Shown: positions 1 through 8,340, counted from the first letter of the stretch. The stretch is 64,000 nt of DNA from Streptomyces sp. NBC_00271 (GCF_036178845.1 NZ_CP108070.1:6014001-6078000); one strand, 5' to 3'. Numbers and translations are program-made. The notes: generated by a model from the sequence alone, not told the origin.

Positions 1-1
1 C

Positions 2-322
2 TCCGACCAGTTGCGTGTCGCCGTGGAGAACGGCCGGATCATCGGCTACGCGGCGGCCTGGCCCAACATGTACACCCATGTGGTGGGTCCACTGATCGCC
101 CGTGACACCAAGACGGCGAAGGCACTCATCGCCTCGCTCGCCGCCCACACCGACCGCCCGCTGCGCACCGACATCGACGTACGGCACGAAGAGCTGCTGT
201 CCTGGGCGAAGGAACACGGCCTGGAGCCCACGAGCTTCAACACGGTCATGACGTACGGGATCTCGGAGTTGCCCGGGGACTGGACGCGACGCTTCGCTCC
301 GCTCACGGTGGCGGCGGGCTGA
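2..322 (+). CDS. GNAT-like acetyltransferase, C-terminal fragment (5' end outside window)
   Basis: The reading frame is open from the first bases of the window, so the N-terminus lies upstream and only about 106 residues are visible. The visible part has the beta-strand pattern of a GNAT C-terminal half: VENGRIIGYAAAWP, then VVGPLIARDTKTAKALI, then DIDVRHEELLSWAKEHGLEP. This resembles the C-terminal acetyltransferase domain of YitH/Acetyltransf_18-type proteins, but the substrate cannot be inferred. A strong hairpin at 378-415 follows, shared with the convergent HbpS-like gene. Family assignment is moderate because the acetyl-CoA-binding loop is not in the window. Confidence 0.6.
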   Translation, partial: SDQLRVAVENGRIIGYAAAWPNMYTHVVGPLIARDTKTAKALIASLAAHTDRPLRTDIDVRHEELLSWAKEHGLEPTSFNTVMTYGISELPGDWTRRFAPLTVAAG

Positions 323-377
323 GAGCCGCCGGGGTGCAGTCGCATCCACCGCCCGGAGAATCACTCACCGCGTAGAG

Positions 378-415
378 AAGCGCCGGTCCCCGTCGTCTTT
401 GGGGGACCGGCGCTT
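378..415. terminator. Bidirectional terminator hairpin
   Basis: AAGCGCCGGTCCCC pairs with GGGGACCGGCGCTT across a short loop containing CTTT. It lies between two convergent genes (GNAT fragment on plus, HbpS-like on minus), so it can serve both. Confidence 0.75.
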
Positions 416-431
416 GTCTACGGGGGTGCGG

Positions 432-857
432 TCAGACGAGCGTCTCCACCGCCGCGACGGCGAACTCGTGGTCCTGGTCGGGCGCTCCGCCACCGACCCC
501 GATCGCCCCGATCAGACGACCGTCACGACGGACCGGAACACCGCCCGCGATGAACAGGAGGGGGCGGTCGAGCGCGGTGGGCAGGGTGTGGAAGAGGCCG
601 CCGGGCTGGACCGCGTCGACCAGTTCCCTGGTGGCGGAGTCCAGCTGGAGCGCCGTGTAGGCCTTGCGCGTGCTGGTCTCGCCGGAAATCAGTACGGCGC
701 GGTCGTCGCGCCGGAACGCGAGCAGATGGCCGCCCGCGTCGAGGACGGTGACGCTGACCGTGACTCCGGCGGCCTCGGCGGCACGGTGGGCCGCAGAGAC
801 GAGAACCTCGGCGTCCTGGATGGTCAGCGGAGCAACGGCGACGGTGGTGCTGGTCAT
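432..857 (-). CDS. GlcG/HbpS-family heme-binding-like protein
   Basis: This 141-residue protein matches the small GlcG/HbpS (PF03928) fold along its whole length. The N-terminal helix reads LTIQDAEVLVSAAHRAAEAA, followed by VSVTVLDAGGHLLAFRRDD, the STRKAYTALQL helix and the glycine-rich GGVPVRRDGRLIGAIGVGGG strand-turn typical of the family. HbpS proteins in Streptomyces bind heme and some are secreted sensors; no signal peptide is seen here, so this is probably cytoplasmic. The start ATG is preceded by AGGAGAAAG. It lies 95 bp downstream of the MFS exporter on the same strand and is probably co-transcribed with it under MarR control (inference). Heme binding itself cannot be read from the sequence. 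Confidence 0.8.
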   Translation of the reverse strand: MTSTTVAVAPLTIQDAEVLVSAAHRAAEAAGVTVSVTVLDAGGHLLAFRRDDRAVLISGETSTRKAYTALQLDSATRELVDAVQPGGLFHTLPTALDRPLLFIAGGVPVRRDGRLIGAIGVGGGAPDQDHEFAVAAVETLV

Positions 858-952
858 AAGAGACTTTCTCCTTGAGGTGCTGGTCGGGCGTGGCCGATCA
901 GGGTGGTGGGCTCAGCCGTGAGGGGCCGGCTGCTACTCGGTGGCTCAGTGGC

Positions 953-2161
953 TCAGTGGTGGACGGCGGTCCGCTGCTCGATGGGCGGGCTTGCGGCGGC
1001 GACGGTGCCGGCGGCCTCGGCTCGGCGCTCCAGAGCTGCCGAGACGACGGCGAGAACCAGGGCTCCCGCGGCGAGCGCCGCGCCGACCCAGTTGGGGGCG
1101 GTGTAACCGAGGCCGGCTGCGATGACGAGGCCACCGAGCCAGGCCGAGAGGGCGTTGCCGAGATTGAAGGCACCTATGTTCACGGCCGAGGCCAGGGTGG
1201 GGGCACCGTGAGCCTGGTCGAGGACGCGCTTCTGCAGCGGCGGCACGGTCGCGAACCCGAGGGCGCCGATCAGCGCGATCGTGAGGGCCGCGAGGATCTT
1301 GTTGTGCGCGGTCACCGTGAACAGGGCGAGCACGATGGCGAGGCCGCCCAGGGACACGTACAGCATCGGCATCAGGGCGCGGTCGGCGAACCTGCCTCCG
1401 ATGAGGTTTCCGGCGACCATGCCGAGGCCGAAGAGGACCAGCAGCCAGGTGACGGAGGTGTCGGCGAAGCCGGCGACGTGGGTCATCATCGGCGCGATGT
1501 AGGTGATGGCCGCGAAGACACCTCCGAAGCCGAGCACGGTCATCGCCATGGCCAGCAGGACCTGGACGTTCTTGAAGGCGGCAAGTTCGTGGCGGAGATG
1601 CACACCCTCGGGCTTCGGCATCTCGGGGACCAGTTTGGCGATACCGATCAGACCGATCACTCCAAGCGCGGCGACTCCGGCGAAGGTGACCCGCCAGCCC
1701 GCGGACTGCCCGATCAACGTACCCAGGGGGACACCGACCACATTGGCGATGGTGAGACCGCTGAACATCATGGCGATCGCCCCGGCCTTCTTCTCCGGCG
1801 CAACAAGCTCGGCGGCGACGACCGATCCGATGCCGAAGAACGCGCCGTGGGCGAGAGAGGCGACGACTCGGCCCGCCAGCATCAGCCCGAAGGCCGGGGC
1901 GACGGCGGAGAGCAGGTTGCCGACGACGAACAACCCCATCAGCAGCATCAGCATCCGCTTGCGGGACACCTTCGTGCCGAGCGCGGTCATGATCGGGGCG
2001 CCGATCACCACGCCGAGGGCATAGCCGGTCACCAGCAGTCCGGCCGTGGGGATGGAGACACCGAAGTCACCGGCGACCTCAGGCAGCACACCCATGATCA
2101 CGAACTCGGTGGTTCCGATTCCGAAGGCCCCGATCGCGAGGGCCAGAAGCGCGAGAGGCAT
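953..2161 (-). CDS. MFS transporter, DHA1-type drug exporter
   Basis: The product is a 402-residue, 12-helix major facilitator protein of the DHA1/AraJ-Cml drug:H+ antiporter type. The opening helix has the family signature GIGTTEFVIMGVLPEVA, and the loop 2-3 motif is GTKVSRKRML. The start at 2161 is chosen because MPLALLALAIGAFGIGTTEF is the usual N-terminus and GGAAGG lies upstream; the frame stays open further upstream but runs into the marR gene. It is divergent from the MarR regulator, the classic arrangement for an efflux pump repressed by its neighbour. The HbpS-like gene follows on the same strand. The substrate is unknown. Confidence 0.88.
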   Translation of the reverse strand: MPLALLALAIGAFGIGTTEFVIMGVLPEVAGDFGVSIPTAGLLVTGYALGVVIGAPIMTALGTKVSRKRMLMLLMGLFVVGNLLSAVAPAFGLMLAGRVVASLAHGAFFGIGSVVAAELVAPEKKAGAIAMMFSGLTIANVVGVPLGTLIGQSAGWRVTFAGVAALGVIGLIGIAKLVPEMPKPEGVHLRHELAAFKNVQVLLAMAMTVLGFGGVFAAITYIAPMMTHVAGFADTSVTWLLVLFGLGMVAGNLIGGRFADRALMPMLYVSLGGLAIVLALFTVTAHNKILAALTIALIGALGFATVPPLQKRVLDQAHGAPTLASAVNIGAFNLGNALSAWLGGLVIAAGLGYTAPNWVGAALAAGALVLAVVSAALERRAEAAGTVAAASPPIEQRTAVHH

Positions 2162-2302
2162 GGTGGGGACACCTTCCCAAACGATTGCAGGAGCACTTTG
2201 CGTGCGTTCACAATAGTTGCAGACGCGGGCTAAATGCAAGAGCGGACTATTGCGCCCGTGCTCTACCCTGGTGTCAGCCGCTCCGGGACGGAGGAACACG
2301 CC
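2162..2302. promoter_or_regulatory. Divergent MFS/marR promoter with inverted repeats
   Basis: The gap contains CAATAGT at 2211-2217 mirrored by ACTATTG at 2246-2252, and TTGCA at 2217-2221 mirrored by TGCAA at 2235-2239. These are candidate MarR operator half-sites. TACCCT at 2264-2269 could be the marR -10 element. A GAGGAA ribosome site at 2291-2296 fixes the marR start. Confidence 0.5.
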
Positions 2303-2761
2303 ATGACAGCCACGGACCCCGCTCTCACCGCCCTTGCTCAGGGGTGGTGCGCCCTCTCCCTGCTGCACGGGAGGATCGAGGCCCACATCGAGCGCGCCCT
2401 GCAGACCAAGCACGACCTCAGCGTGAGGGAGTACTCCCTGCTCGACGTGCTCAGCCGACAGCACGACGGCGAAGGTGGTCACCTGCAGATGAAGCAGGTC
2501 GCGGACGCGGTCGTGCTCAGTCAGAGCGCCACCACACGGCTCGTCACTCGGCTCGAGGACCGTGGTCTGCTTGCCCGCTATCTGTGCCCGACCGACCGCC
2601 GCGGCATCTACACGAATGTCAGCGAGGCCGGCCTCAAGCTCCTCGAAGAGGCACGGCCCACCAATGACACCGCCCTGCGCGAGGCGCTCGACGAAGCGGC
2701 CAAGTCCCCCGAACTGGCCCCACTGGTCCGCGTCGTGGAGTCGGCGAGTGTGTCCGCCTAG
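2303..2761 (+). CDS. MarR-family transcriptional regulator
   Basis: This 152-residue winged-helix protein has the MarR layout: an N-terminal dimerisation helix, the recognition segment QMKQVADAVVLSQSATTRLVTRLEDRGLL, and the wing CPTDRRGIYTNVSEAGLKLLEEA containing the conserved DRR. It probably represses the divergent MFS exporter through repeats in the shared promoter (inference from layout). The ATG at 2303 has GAGGAA eight bases upstream. The TAG stop codon lies inside the CTAG that begins the adjoining 193 bp repeat element, so the C-terminus (ESASVSA) may have been shaped by that insertion. Confidence 0.9.
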   Translation: MTATDPALTALAQGWCALSLLHGRIEAHIERALQTKHDLSVREYSLLDVLSRQHDGEGGHLQMKQVADAVVLSQSATTRLVTRLEDRGLLARYLCPTDRRGIYTNVSEAGLKLLEEARPTNDTALREALDEAAKSPELAPLVRVVESASVSA

Positions 2762-2949
2762 GGGCTGTCCGGCGGATCAAGTCGCAGGAAACGGGCGGTG
2801 CTTCATCGACGCTGGTGAGCGGGCCTTGGTGCGTCCAGCTGCAAGGCGGAGGAGGGCGGCGACGCGGAGCGTCGGCAACCGACGACAACGCCGCAGATGG
2901 GCGTGCCCAGCCCCGCGTCTGCGGCATGATCCACCGGACAGGCCCTAGG
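2757..2949. mobile_element. MITE-like element with 23 bp terminal inverted repeats
   Basis: The ends are CCTAGGGGCTGTCCGGCGG.. (2757-2779) and the inverted copy of CCTAGGGCCTGTCCGGTGG.. (2927-2949), 23 bp with two mismatches. CTAG occurs at both outer edges, consistent with a duplicated or palindromic CTAG/TA target. The 150 bp interior has no credible reading frame. The size, the termini and the lack of coding point to a non-autonomous element mobilised by an IS5-like transposase (inference). Similar sequences are, from memory, common between genes of other Streptomyces. Confidence 0.65.
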
Positions 2950-3019
2950 CAGGGACGACCTCCCGTCCCCCTGCCGGGTGCCCACACAGCCCGTACAGGT
3001 GCCTGGATACGCTGTGGCC

Positions 3020-3472
3020 ATGGGAGATCTTGAGATTCGACCGGCCGCTTCGGACGATGTCCCCGCCATCGTCGCGATGCTCGCCGATGATCCGCTCGGC
3101 GCCCAGCGGGAATCGCCCGACGACCTGACCCCCTACCTGGCCGCGCTCGAGCGGCTGAGCGTCGACCCGAATCAGCACCTGGTGGTCGCGGTGCGCGAGG
3201 GACGCGTGGTCGGCACCCTGCAGCTCACGGTCCTTCCCGGGCTGTCCCGCAAGGGCTCGACCCGCGCTCTCATCGAGGGCGTGCGCATCCACTCCGCCGA
3301 ACGCGGCAGCGGTCTCGGCACCTGGTTCATCGAGTGGGCGATCGAGGAATCCCGGCGCCAGGGATGCCAGTTGGTCGAGCTGACCTCCGACGCCACCCGC
3401 ACTGACGCCCACCGCTTCTACGAGCGGCTCGGCTTCACGGCCTCACACGTGGGCTTCAAGCTGGCGCTCTGA
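3020..3472 (+). CDS. GNAT-family N-acetyltransferase
   Basis: This is a complete 150-residue GNAT protein. It begins GDLEIRPAASDDVPAIVAML, has the central strand HLVVAVREGRVVGTLQLTVLP, the acetyl-CoA loop IHSAERGSGLGTWFIEWA (an R/Q-x-x-G-x-G variant), and ends with the usual TRTDAHRFYERLGFTASHVGFK. The acceptor is unknown. The ATG at 3020 has no clear ribosome site, but a -10-like TACGCT ends seven bases before it, so the mRNA may be leaderless. It lies directly after the MITE-like element. Confidence 0.88.
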   Translation: MGDLEIRPAASDDVPAIVAMLADDPLGAQRESPDDLTPYLAALERLSVDPNQHLVVAVREGRVVGTLQLTVLPGLSRKGSTRALIEGVRIHSAERGSGLGTWFIEWAIEESRRQGCQLVELTSDATRTDAHRFYERLGFTASHVGFKLAL

Positions 3473-3491
3473 GCCACCTGCGTACGCCGGA

Positions 3492-3515
3492 GGTCTGTTT
3501 CACGTGAAACAGACC
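3492..3515. other. parS site inside a hairpin (convergent terminator)
   Basis: A perfect parS core TGTTTCACGTGAAACA at 3496-3511 is extended by GGTC/GACC arms into a 24 bp perfect palindrome. It sits between the 3' ends of two convergent genes, so it probably binds ParB as DNA and may terminate transcription as RNA. Confidence 0.85.
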
Positions 3516-3530
3516 CCCGCATGACAGCGG

Positions 3531-4916
3531 CTATTGAATCCCTCGCCAGCCCTCGGGGTCCACTCCACCCGGCACAGGAGCGCCCTCGTCGTACGGCTGA
3601 CGCGTGAAGACGAACGAACCGAGGTCGAGGTGACTCAGGGACCCGTCCGGGCGCCGTACGGCCCGTAGCGGCTCCCCCATGTAGTAGCCGTCGAGTCCCG
3701 TCCAGGTCCCGTCACCGTTCGCCCGGAAGCGCGAACCGCGGCCACCCCCGGCCAGCGGGCCCAGCTCGACCATGCCATCGGCCCTCAGACGAAGCGCGCA
3801 CGCCTGGGTACCCCAGTACCAGGGGCCGGCCAACTCCAGGACGGACTGATCGACTTCGGCGGCCGGACGCCATGGCTCGGGAATGCGCGGCTCGGCCTCG
3901 GCGACGATCCGTACGAGATCGGTGGCCACGGTCAGCACCCGCGGACCGGAGGTGCAGTTGGACAGCACCACCGCCGCCACGTCGTCCTCCACACCGATCG
4001 CGAGCGCCGCAAGGAAGCCTGGCAACGACCCCGAGTGGCCCACCAGGATGCGGCCCGACCGATGCAGCACCTGCAGTCCCAGCCCGTAGGAGTCCCCCGA
4101 GGCGAGCTGATCGGCCTCCAAGGGGGCCGCGGGCGTACGCATCTCCCGCAGGGACTCCGCGCTGAGCACCGCCGCGTGCCCCGTGGTCAGGAAGACGGCG
4201 AAGCGCGCCAAGTCCCCTGTGGTGGACCACAGTTGTCCGGCCGGGGCCATCCGGCCGAGGTCCTCGCAGGGCTCCGGCATCATGACGTCCGCCCACGGGT
4301 GCACGGCCCAGCCGCCCGCATGGGGCGCCTGCGGCTGCCCACTCGTGCGGTGCAGGCCCAGCGGGTCGAGCACCTCGCGCCGCAGGGCCTCTTCCCAGGG
4401 AACCCCCCGGAGTTCCTCGATCAGTGCGCCCAGCAAGGTGTAGCCGGGGTTCGAGTAGTGATGCAGCCGCCCGGCCGGATGCAGGAAGGGCTGCTCACCG
4501 AGCACGTCGGAGAGCTCGGGGCGCAGCGAACCGGGTGTGCGTTCCCACCAGGGACCGGGAGTCTCGGCCGCCAGCCCGGCGGTGTGCGCGAGGAGCTGGG
4601 CGATGGTGGCCTCCCCCGCACCGGTGCCCGGAAGATGCTGCTCCAGCGGGTCGCCCAGGTCGAGCAGTCCCTCGTCGCGCAGCCGCAGCACCAGCACGGC
4701 CGTGAAGGTCTTGGTGATCGAACCGATCCGGTACTGCACGTTCTCGTCCGGTCCGTGCCCGTCCACCGAGGTGCGCGACCCGTGCCACACCGGCTCCCCG
4801 CCGCGGACGACCGCCGCGACCAGCGACGGCGCCCGCCCCTCGGCCTGAGCGGCGGCGATGCGGTGCAACAGAGCCCGGCGCGTGCCGGGAAGGAGCTTTT
4901 CCTGGGGTGTCGTCAT
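3531..4916 (-). CDS. Serine hydrolase, beta-lactamase/class C PBP fold
   Basis: The 461-residue product has the three catalytic motifs of the beta-lactamase superfamily (class C/esterase-like): SITK (S-x-x-K) at about residue 65, YSN (Y-x-N) near 160 and HSG near 315. A C-terminal extension of about 100 residues follows (WYWGTQACALRLRADGMVEL...), which resembles the lipocalin-like tail of some esterases. No signal peptide is apparent, so it is probably cytoplasmic. The start at 4916 (MTTPQEKLLPGTRRALL) fits the family; an upstream ATG adds ten residues. It lies 91 bp downstream of dnaB on the same strand. The physiological substrate is unknown and resistance should not be assumed. Confidence 0.85.
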   Translation of the reverse strand: MTTPQEKLLPGTRRALLHRIAAAQAEGRAPSLVAAVVRGGEPVWHGSRTSVDGHGPDENVQYRIGSITKTFTAVLVLRLRDEGLLDLGDPLEQHLPGTGAGEATIAQLLAHTAGLAAETPGPWWERTPGSLRPELSDVLGEQPFLHPAGRLHHYSNPGYTLLGALIEELRGVPWEEALRREVLDPLGLHRTSGQPQAPHAGGWAVHPWADVMMPEPCEDLGRMAPAGQLWSTTGDLARFAVFLTTGHAAVLSAESLREMRTPAAPLEADQLASGDSYGLGLQVLHRSGRILVGHSGSLPGFLAALAIGVEDDVAAVVLSNCTSGPRVLTVATDLVRIVAEAEPRIPEPWRPAAEVDQSVLELAGPWYWGTQACALRLRADGMVELGPLAGGGRGSRFRANGDGTWTGLDGYYMGEPLRAVRRPDGSLSHLDLGSFVFTRQPYDEGAPVPGGVDPEGWRGIQ

Positions 4917-5007
4917 GCCCTCAGTCCACCCGGCCCGGCACCGCACGTCGAGTGCATTTCCCCGAAGACCGGGCGCATGTCTTCCGCACCGCGCCCAGGA
5001 CGGTGGA

Positions 5008-6483
5008 TCAGGTCTGTGCCATGTCCACGAAGCGCGAGTAGTGACCCTGGAAGGCCACGGTGATCGTGGCCGTCGGGCCGTTACGGTGCTTGCCGACGAT
5101 GATGTCCGCCTCGCCCGCGCGCGGTGACTCCTTCTCGTAGGCGTCCTCGCGGTGCAGCAGGATCACCATGTCCGCGTCCTGCTCGATCGATCCGGATTCA
5201 CGCAGGTCGGAGACCATGGGCTTCTTGTCCGTGCGCTGTTCGGGACCACGGTTGAGCTGCGACAGCGCGATCACCGGCAGCTCCAGCTCCTTGGCCAGCA
5301 GCTTCAGGTTTCGCGACATGTCGGAGACCTCCTGCTGCCGGCTCTCGGACCGCTTGCCGCCCGACTGCATCAGTTGCAGATAGTCGATGACGACGAGCTT
5401 CAGATCGGCGCGCTGCTTGAGGCGCCGGCACTTGGCGCGGATCTCCATCATGGACAGGTTCGGGGAGTCGTCGATGTAGAGCGGTGCGGCCGAGACGTCG
5501 GGCATCCGGCGCGCGAGTCGCGTCCAGTCCTCGTCGGTCATCGTGCCGGATCGCATGTGGTGCAGGGCCACGCGGGCTTCGGCCGACAGCAGGCGCATCG
5601 CGATCTCGTTGCGCCCCATTTCGAGCGAGAAGATCACGCTGGGCATGTTGTGCTTGATCGAACAGGCCCGCGCGAAGTCCAGCGCCAGCGTCGACTTACC
5701 CATCGCGGGACGAGCCGCGATGATGATCATCTGGCCCGGGTGCAGACCGTTCGTGAGCGAGTCGAGGTCGGTGAAGCCGGTCGGCACACCGGTCATCTCC
5801 CCCGACCGTGAACCGATCGCCTCGATCTCGTCGAGCGCGCCCTCCATGATGTCGCCCAGCGGCAGGTAGTCCTCGGTGGTGCGCTGCTCGGTGACCGCGT
5901 AGATCTCGGCCTGGGCGGTGTTGACGATCTCGTCCACGTCGCCGTCGGCCGCGTATCCCATCTGTGTGATGCGCGTGCCGGCCTCGACCAGGCGGCGCAG
6001 GACCGCGCGCTCATGGACGATCTCCGCGTAGTACTCGGCGTTCGCCGCCGTGGGGACCGTCTGGACGAGGGTGTGCAGATACGAGGCACCACCGACCTTG
6101 GTGATCTCACCCCGCTTGGTGAGCTCGGCTGCGACCGTGATCGGGTCGGCCGGCTCGCCCTTCGCGTACAGATCGAGGATCGCGGTGTAGATGGTCTCGT
6201 GCGCGGGCCGGTAGAAGTCGTGGCCCTTGATGACCTCGACGACGTCGGCGATGGCGTCCTTGGACAGGAGCATGCCACCGAGGACGGACTGCTCGGCGTC
6301 GAGGTCCTGGGGAGGTACGCGCTCGAAGGACGAACCTCCGCCTTCCCACGGCCCGTTGTCCCGGTCGCGGTCGTGCTGTTCGTCGCGGCCCCTGCCACCC
6401 TCGCGGCCTCGGCGGGAAGCGGGCAGACGATCACTGGGACCGCTGTCGGCCCACGGGTCGTCCAAGGGCTCGGAAATACTCAC
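5008..6483 (-). CDS. dnaB: Replicative DNA helicase DnaB
   Basis: DnaB is the hexameric ATP-driven helicase that unwinds DNA ahead of the replisome. The 491-residue protein has a disordered, Arg/Asp-rich N-terminus (1-50), the DnaB N-domain (about 55-160), and the RecA-like C-domain with Walker A ARPAMGKST near 257 and Walker B LVVIDYLQLM near 363. No intein interrupts it. The GTG start at 6483 is preceded by GGAGGAGG; the frame stays open upstream but that extension is not DnaB-like. DciA, the likely loader, is encoded at 47.7 kb. The 5' region holds a consensus DnaA box, suggesting control by DnaA (inference). Confidence 0.97.
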   Translation of the reverse strand: MSISEPLDDPWADSGPSDRLPASRRGREGGRGRDEQHDRDRDNGPWEGGGSSFERVPPQDLDAEQSVLGGMLLSKDAIADVVEVIKGHDFYRPAHETIYTAILDLYAKGEPADPITVAAELTKRGEITKVGGASYLHTLVQTVPTAANAEYYAEIVHERAVLRRLVEAGTRITQMGYAADGDVDEIVNTAQAEIYAVTEQRTTEDYLPLGDIMEGALDEIEAIGSRSGEMTGVPTGFTDLDSLTNGLHPGQMIIIAARPAMGKSTLALDFARACSIKHNMPSVIFSLEMGRNEIAMRLLSAEARVALHHMRSGTMTDEDWTRLARRMPDVSAAPLYIDDSPNLSMMEIRAKCRRLKQRADLKLVVIDYLQLMQSGGKRSESRQQEVSDMSRNLKLLAKELELPVIALSQLNRGPEQRTDKKPMVSDLRESGSIEQDADMVILLHREDAYEKESPRAGEADIIVGKHRNGPTATITVAFQGHYSRFVDMAQT

Positions 6484-6942
6484 CGAGCCACCTCCTCCCG
6501 TCCGCCGAGCGGACCTAACCGTGCCTCTCATTTCTACGGCACGGCACTGACAACTAAGAGGCCCAACTCCGGTTCTGACGTGTCGGTTTTGCGAGGTATC
6601 CGAAGGCAGAAAAGAGAGCGGGCGCCGCACCACGGTAGGCCCGCGGGCACCGACAGCCAATCTGGTTATCCACAGGCCATGTGGACGACGGCCCGGATGC
6701 TGTGGAGAACTCCACAAAACCTGTGTACGACCCGGTGGACAGGCCTGTGAACAAGCCCTCAACCACTCGAAAGAAACCGCTCTGACCTGCTCGTTAACCA
6801 TCCACCGGCTGTGCAGAAGAAAAACTTTCCCGGTCGGACAAAGATCGCTGCAAACGGTACACGGCGACACGCCCGACGGGAGCGCAGGTAATGGTCACTA
6901 TCACGTTGCATCTCTTACCTGTGGAAGATTAGATTGGTGCCC
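6484..6942. promoter_or_regulatory. Divergent dnaB/MATE intergenic region with DnaA-box-like sites
   Basis: This 459 bp gap contains a perfect TTATCCACA at 6666-6674 and weaker sites including TGTGGAGAA at 6701-6709 and GTGGACAGG near 6738. No gene is supported in it. Clustering of TCCACA-type motifs 180-260 bp upstream of dnaB suggests DnaA binding. The MATE promoter lies at its right end. Confidence 0.6.
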
Positions 6943-6943
6943 A
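6906..6943 (+). promoter_or_regulatory. Promoter giving a probable leaderless MATE transcript
   Basis: TTGCAT at 6906-6911 and TAGATT at 6930-6935 are separated by 18 bp, a good housekeeping sigma-factor match. The expected transcription start falls on or next to the A of the ATG at 6943, which would make the mRNA leaderless. Confidence 0.6.
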
Positions 6944-8280
6944 TGACACAGGCTCCCCCGGCACCCGAGGCCGCCCGACGCCGGCACGACCGAGAGATCG
7001 TCGCGCTGGCCGTTCCGGCCTTCGGCGCACTCGTCGCCGAGCCTCTGTTCGTGATGGCCGACAGCGCCATCGTCGGACACCTAGGCACCGCACAACTGGC
7101 CGGCCTCGGTGTCGCCTCCGCCCTCCTTACGACCGCCGTCAGTGTTTTCGTCTTCCTCGCGTACGCCACCACCGCCGCCGTCGCCCGACGGGTCGGCGCC
7201 GGTGATCTGCGGGCCGCGATACGCCAGGGCATGGACGGCATCTGGCTCGCGCTCCTGCTCGGCGCGCTCGTCATAGCCGCCGTCCTGCCCACGGCACCCG
7301 CACTCGTGGAACTCTTCGGCACCTCGCACACCGCGGCCCCGTACGCGACGACCTATCTGCGCATCTCCTCGCTCGGTATCCCCGCGATGCTCATCGTGCT
7401 CGCGTCCACCGGGGTCCTGCGCGGACTGCAGGACACGAAGACCCCCCTCTATGTCGCCGTCGGGGGCTTCGTCGCCAACGCCGCGCTCAACGTGGGCCTC
7501 GTCTACGGCGCCGGACTGGGTATCGCCGGCTCCGCCTGGGGCACCGTCATCGCCCAGTTCGGGATGGCCGCGGTGTATCTGTTCGTCGTCGTCCGCGGGG
7601 CCCGGAAGCACGGGGCCTCGCTGCGACCGGACGTCGCCGGGATACGGGCCTGCGCTCAGGCCGGTGCGCCCCTGCTCGTGCGCACGCTTTCACTGAGGAC
7701 GATCCTCATGATCGCCACGGCTGTCGCCGCGCGGCTCGGGGACGCCGACATGGCCGCACACCAGATCATCCTGTCCCTGTGGAGTCTGCTCGCCTTCGCG
7801 CTCGACGCGATCGCCATCGCCGGACAGGCCATCATCGGACGCCATCTCGGTGCGAACGACGCTCAGGGTGCTCGCGAGGCCTGCCGCCGCATGGTCCAGT
7901 GGGGCATCGCTTCCGGTGTCGTGCTCGGCCTGCTGGTGATCGCCGCCCGCCCGATCTTCCTTCCCTTGTTCACCAGCGACTCGGCCGTCCAGAACACGGC
8001 GTTTCCCGCGCTGGTTCTGGTGGCCGTCTCACAACCGATCAGCGGGATCGTCTTCGTGCTCGACGGAGTCCTGATGGGCGCGGGAGACGGGCCCTACCTG
8101 GCGTGGGCCATGCTGCTCACCCTGGCGCTCTTCACTCCCGTCGCGCTGCTGGTGCCCACGCTCGGGGGCGGGCTCACCGCCCTCTGGGGAGCGATGACGC
8201 TGATGATGACGGTGAGGATGCTGACCCTGTGGCTGCGCTCCCACTCGGGACGCTGGATCGTCACGGGCGCGACGCGCTGA
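6943..8280 (+). CDS. MATE family efflux transporter (DinF/NorM-like)
   Basis: This 445-residue, 12-helix protein matches the multidrug and toxic compound extrusion family. The first helix has EPLFVMADSAIVGHLGTAQLAG, and the mid-protein segment DADMAAHQIILSLWSLLAFALD is the second-bundle counterpart. The GVLRGLQDTKTPLYVAVGG loop is typical of DinF-type members. It exchanges Na+ or H+ for cationic compounds in the family generally; the substrate here is unknown. The ATG at 6943 is preferred because a promoter places the transcription start there; GTG at 6937 and TTG at 6934 sit at better distance from GGAAG and cannot be excluded. It converges on rplI. Confidence 0.9.
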   Translation: MTQAPPAPEAARRRHDREIVALAVPAFGALVAEPLFVMADSAIVGHLGTAQLAGLGVASALLTTAVSVFVFLAYATTAAVARRVGAGDLRAAIRQGMDGIWLALLLGALVIAAVLPTAPALVELFGTSHTAAPYATTYLRISSLGIPAMLIVLASTGVLRGLQDTKTPLYVAVGGFVANAALNVGLVYGAGLGIAGSAWGTVIAQFGMAAVYLFVVVRGARKHGASLRPDVAGIRACAQAGAPLLVRTLSLRTILMIATAVAARLGDADMAAHQIILSLWSLLAFALDAIAIAGQAIIGRHLGANDAQGAREACRRMVQWGIASGVVLGLLVIAARPIFLPLFTSDSAVQNTAFPALVLVAVSQPISGIVFVLDGVLMGAGDGPYLAWAMLLTLALFTPVALLVPTLGGGLTALWGAMTLMMTVRMLTLWLRSHSGRWIVTGATR

Positions 8281-8294
8281 ACCAGCGCACTGGC

Positions 8295-8310
8295 CGTTTC
8301 ACGTGAAACG
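8295..8310. other. parS site
   Basis: CGTTTCACGTGAAACG is a perfect 16 bp palindrome with the full parS core. It is one of two parS sites in the gap between the MATE gene and rplI. Confidence 0.88.
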
Positions 8311-8340
8311 ACCAGCCCGGCCGGCCAACCCGACCTGACC

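Noticed and set aside
2162..2482. N-terminal extension of the MFS gene through the marR promoter
   Set aside because: The added residues are unlike any transporter and overlap marR; the start at 2161 fits the family.
6484..6870. DnaB extended by 129 codons upstream
   Set aside because: The extension crosses the DnaA-box region, resembles no helicase, and GTG at 6483 has a strong ribosome site.
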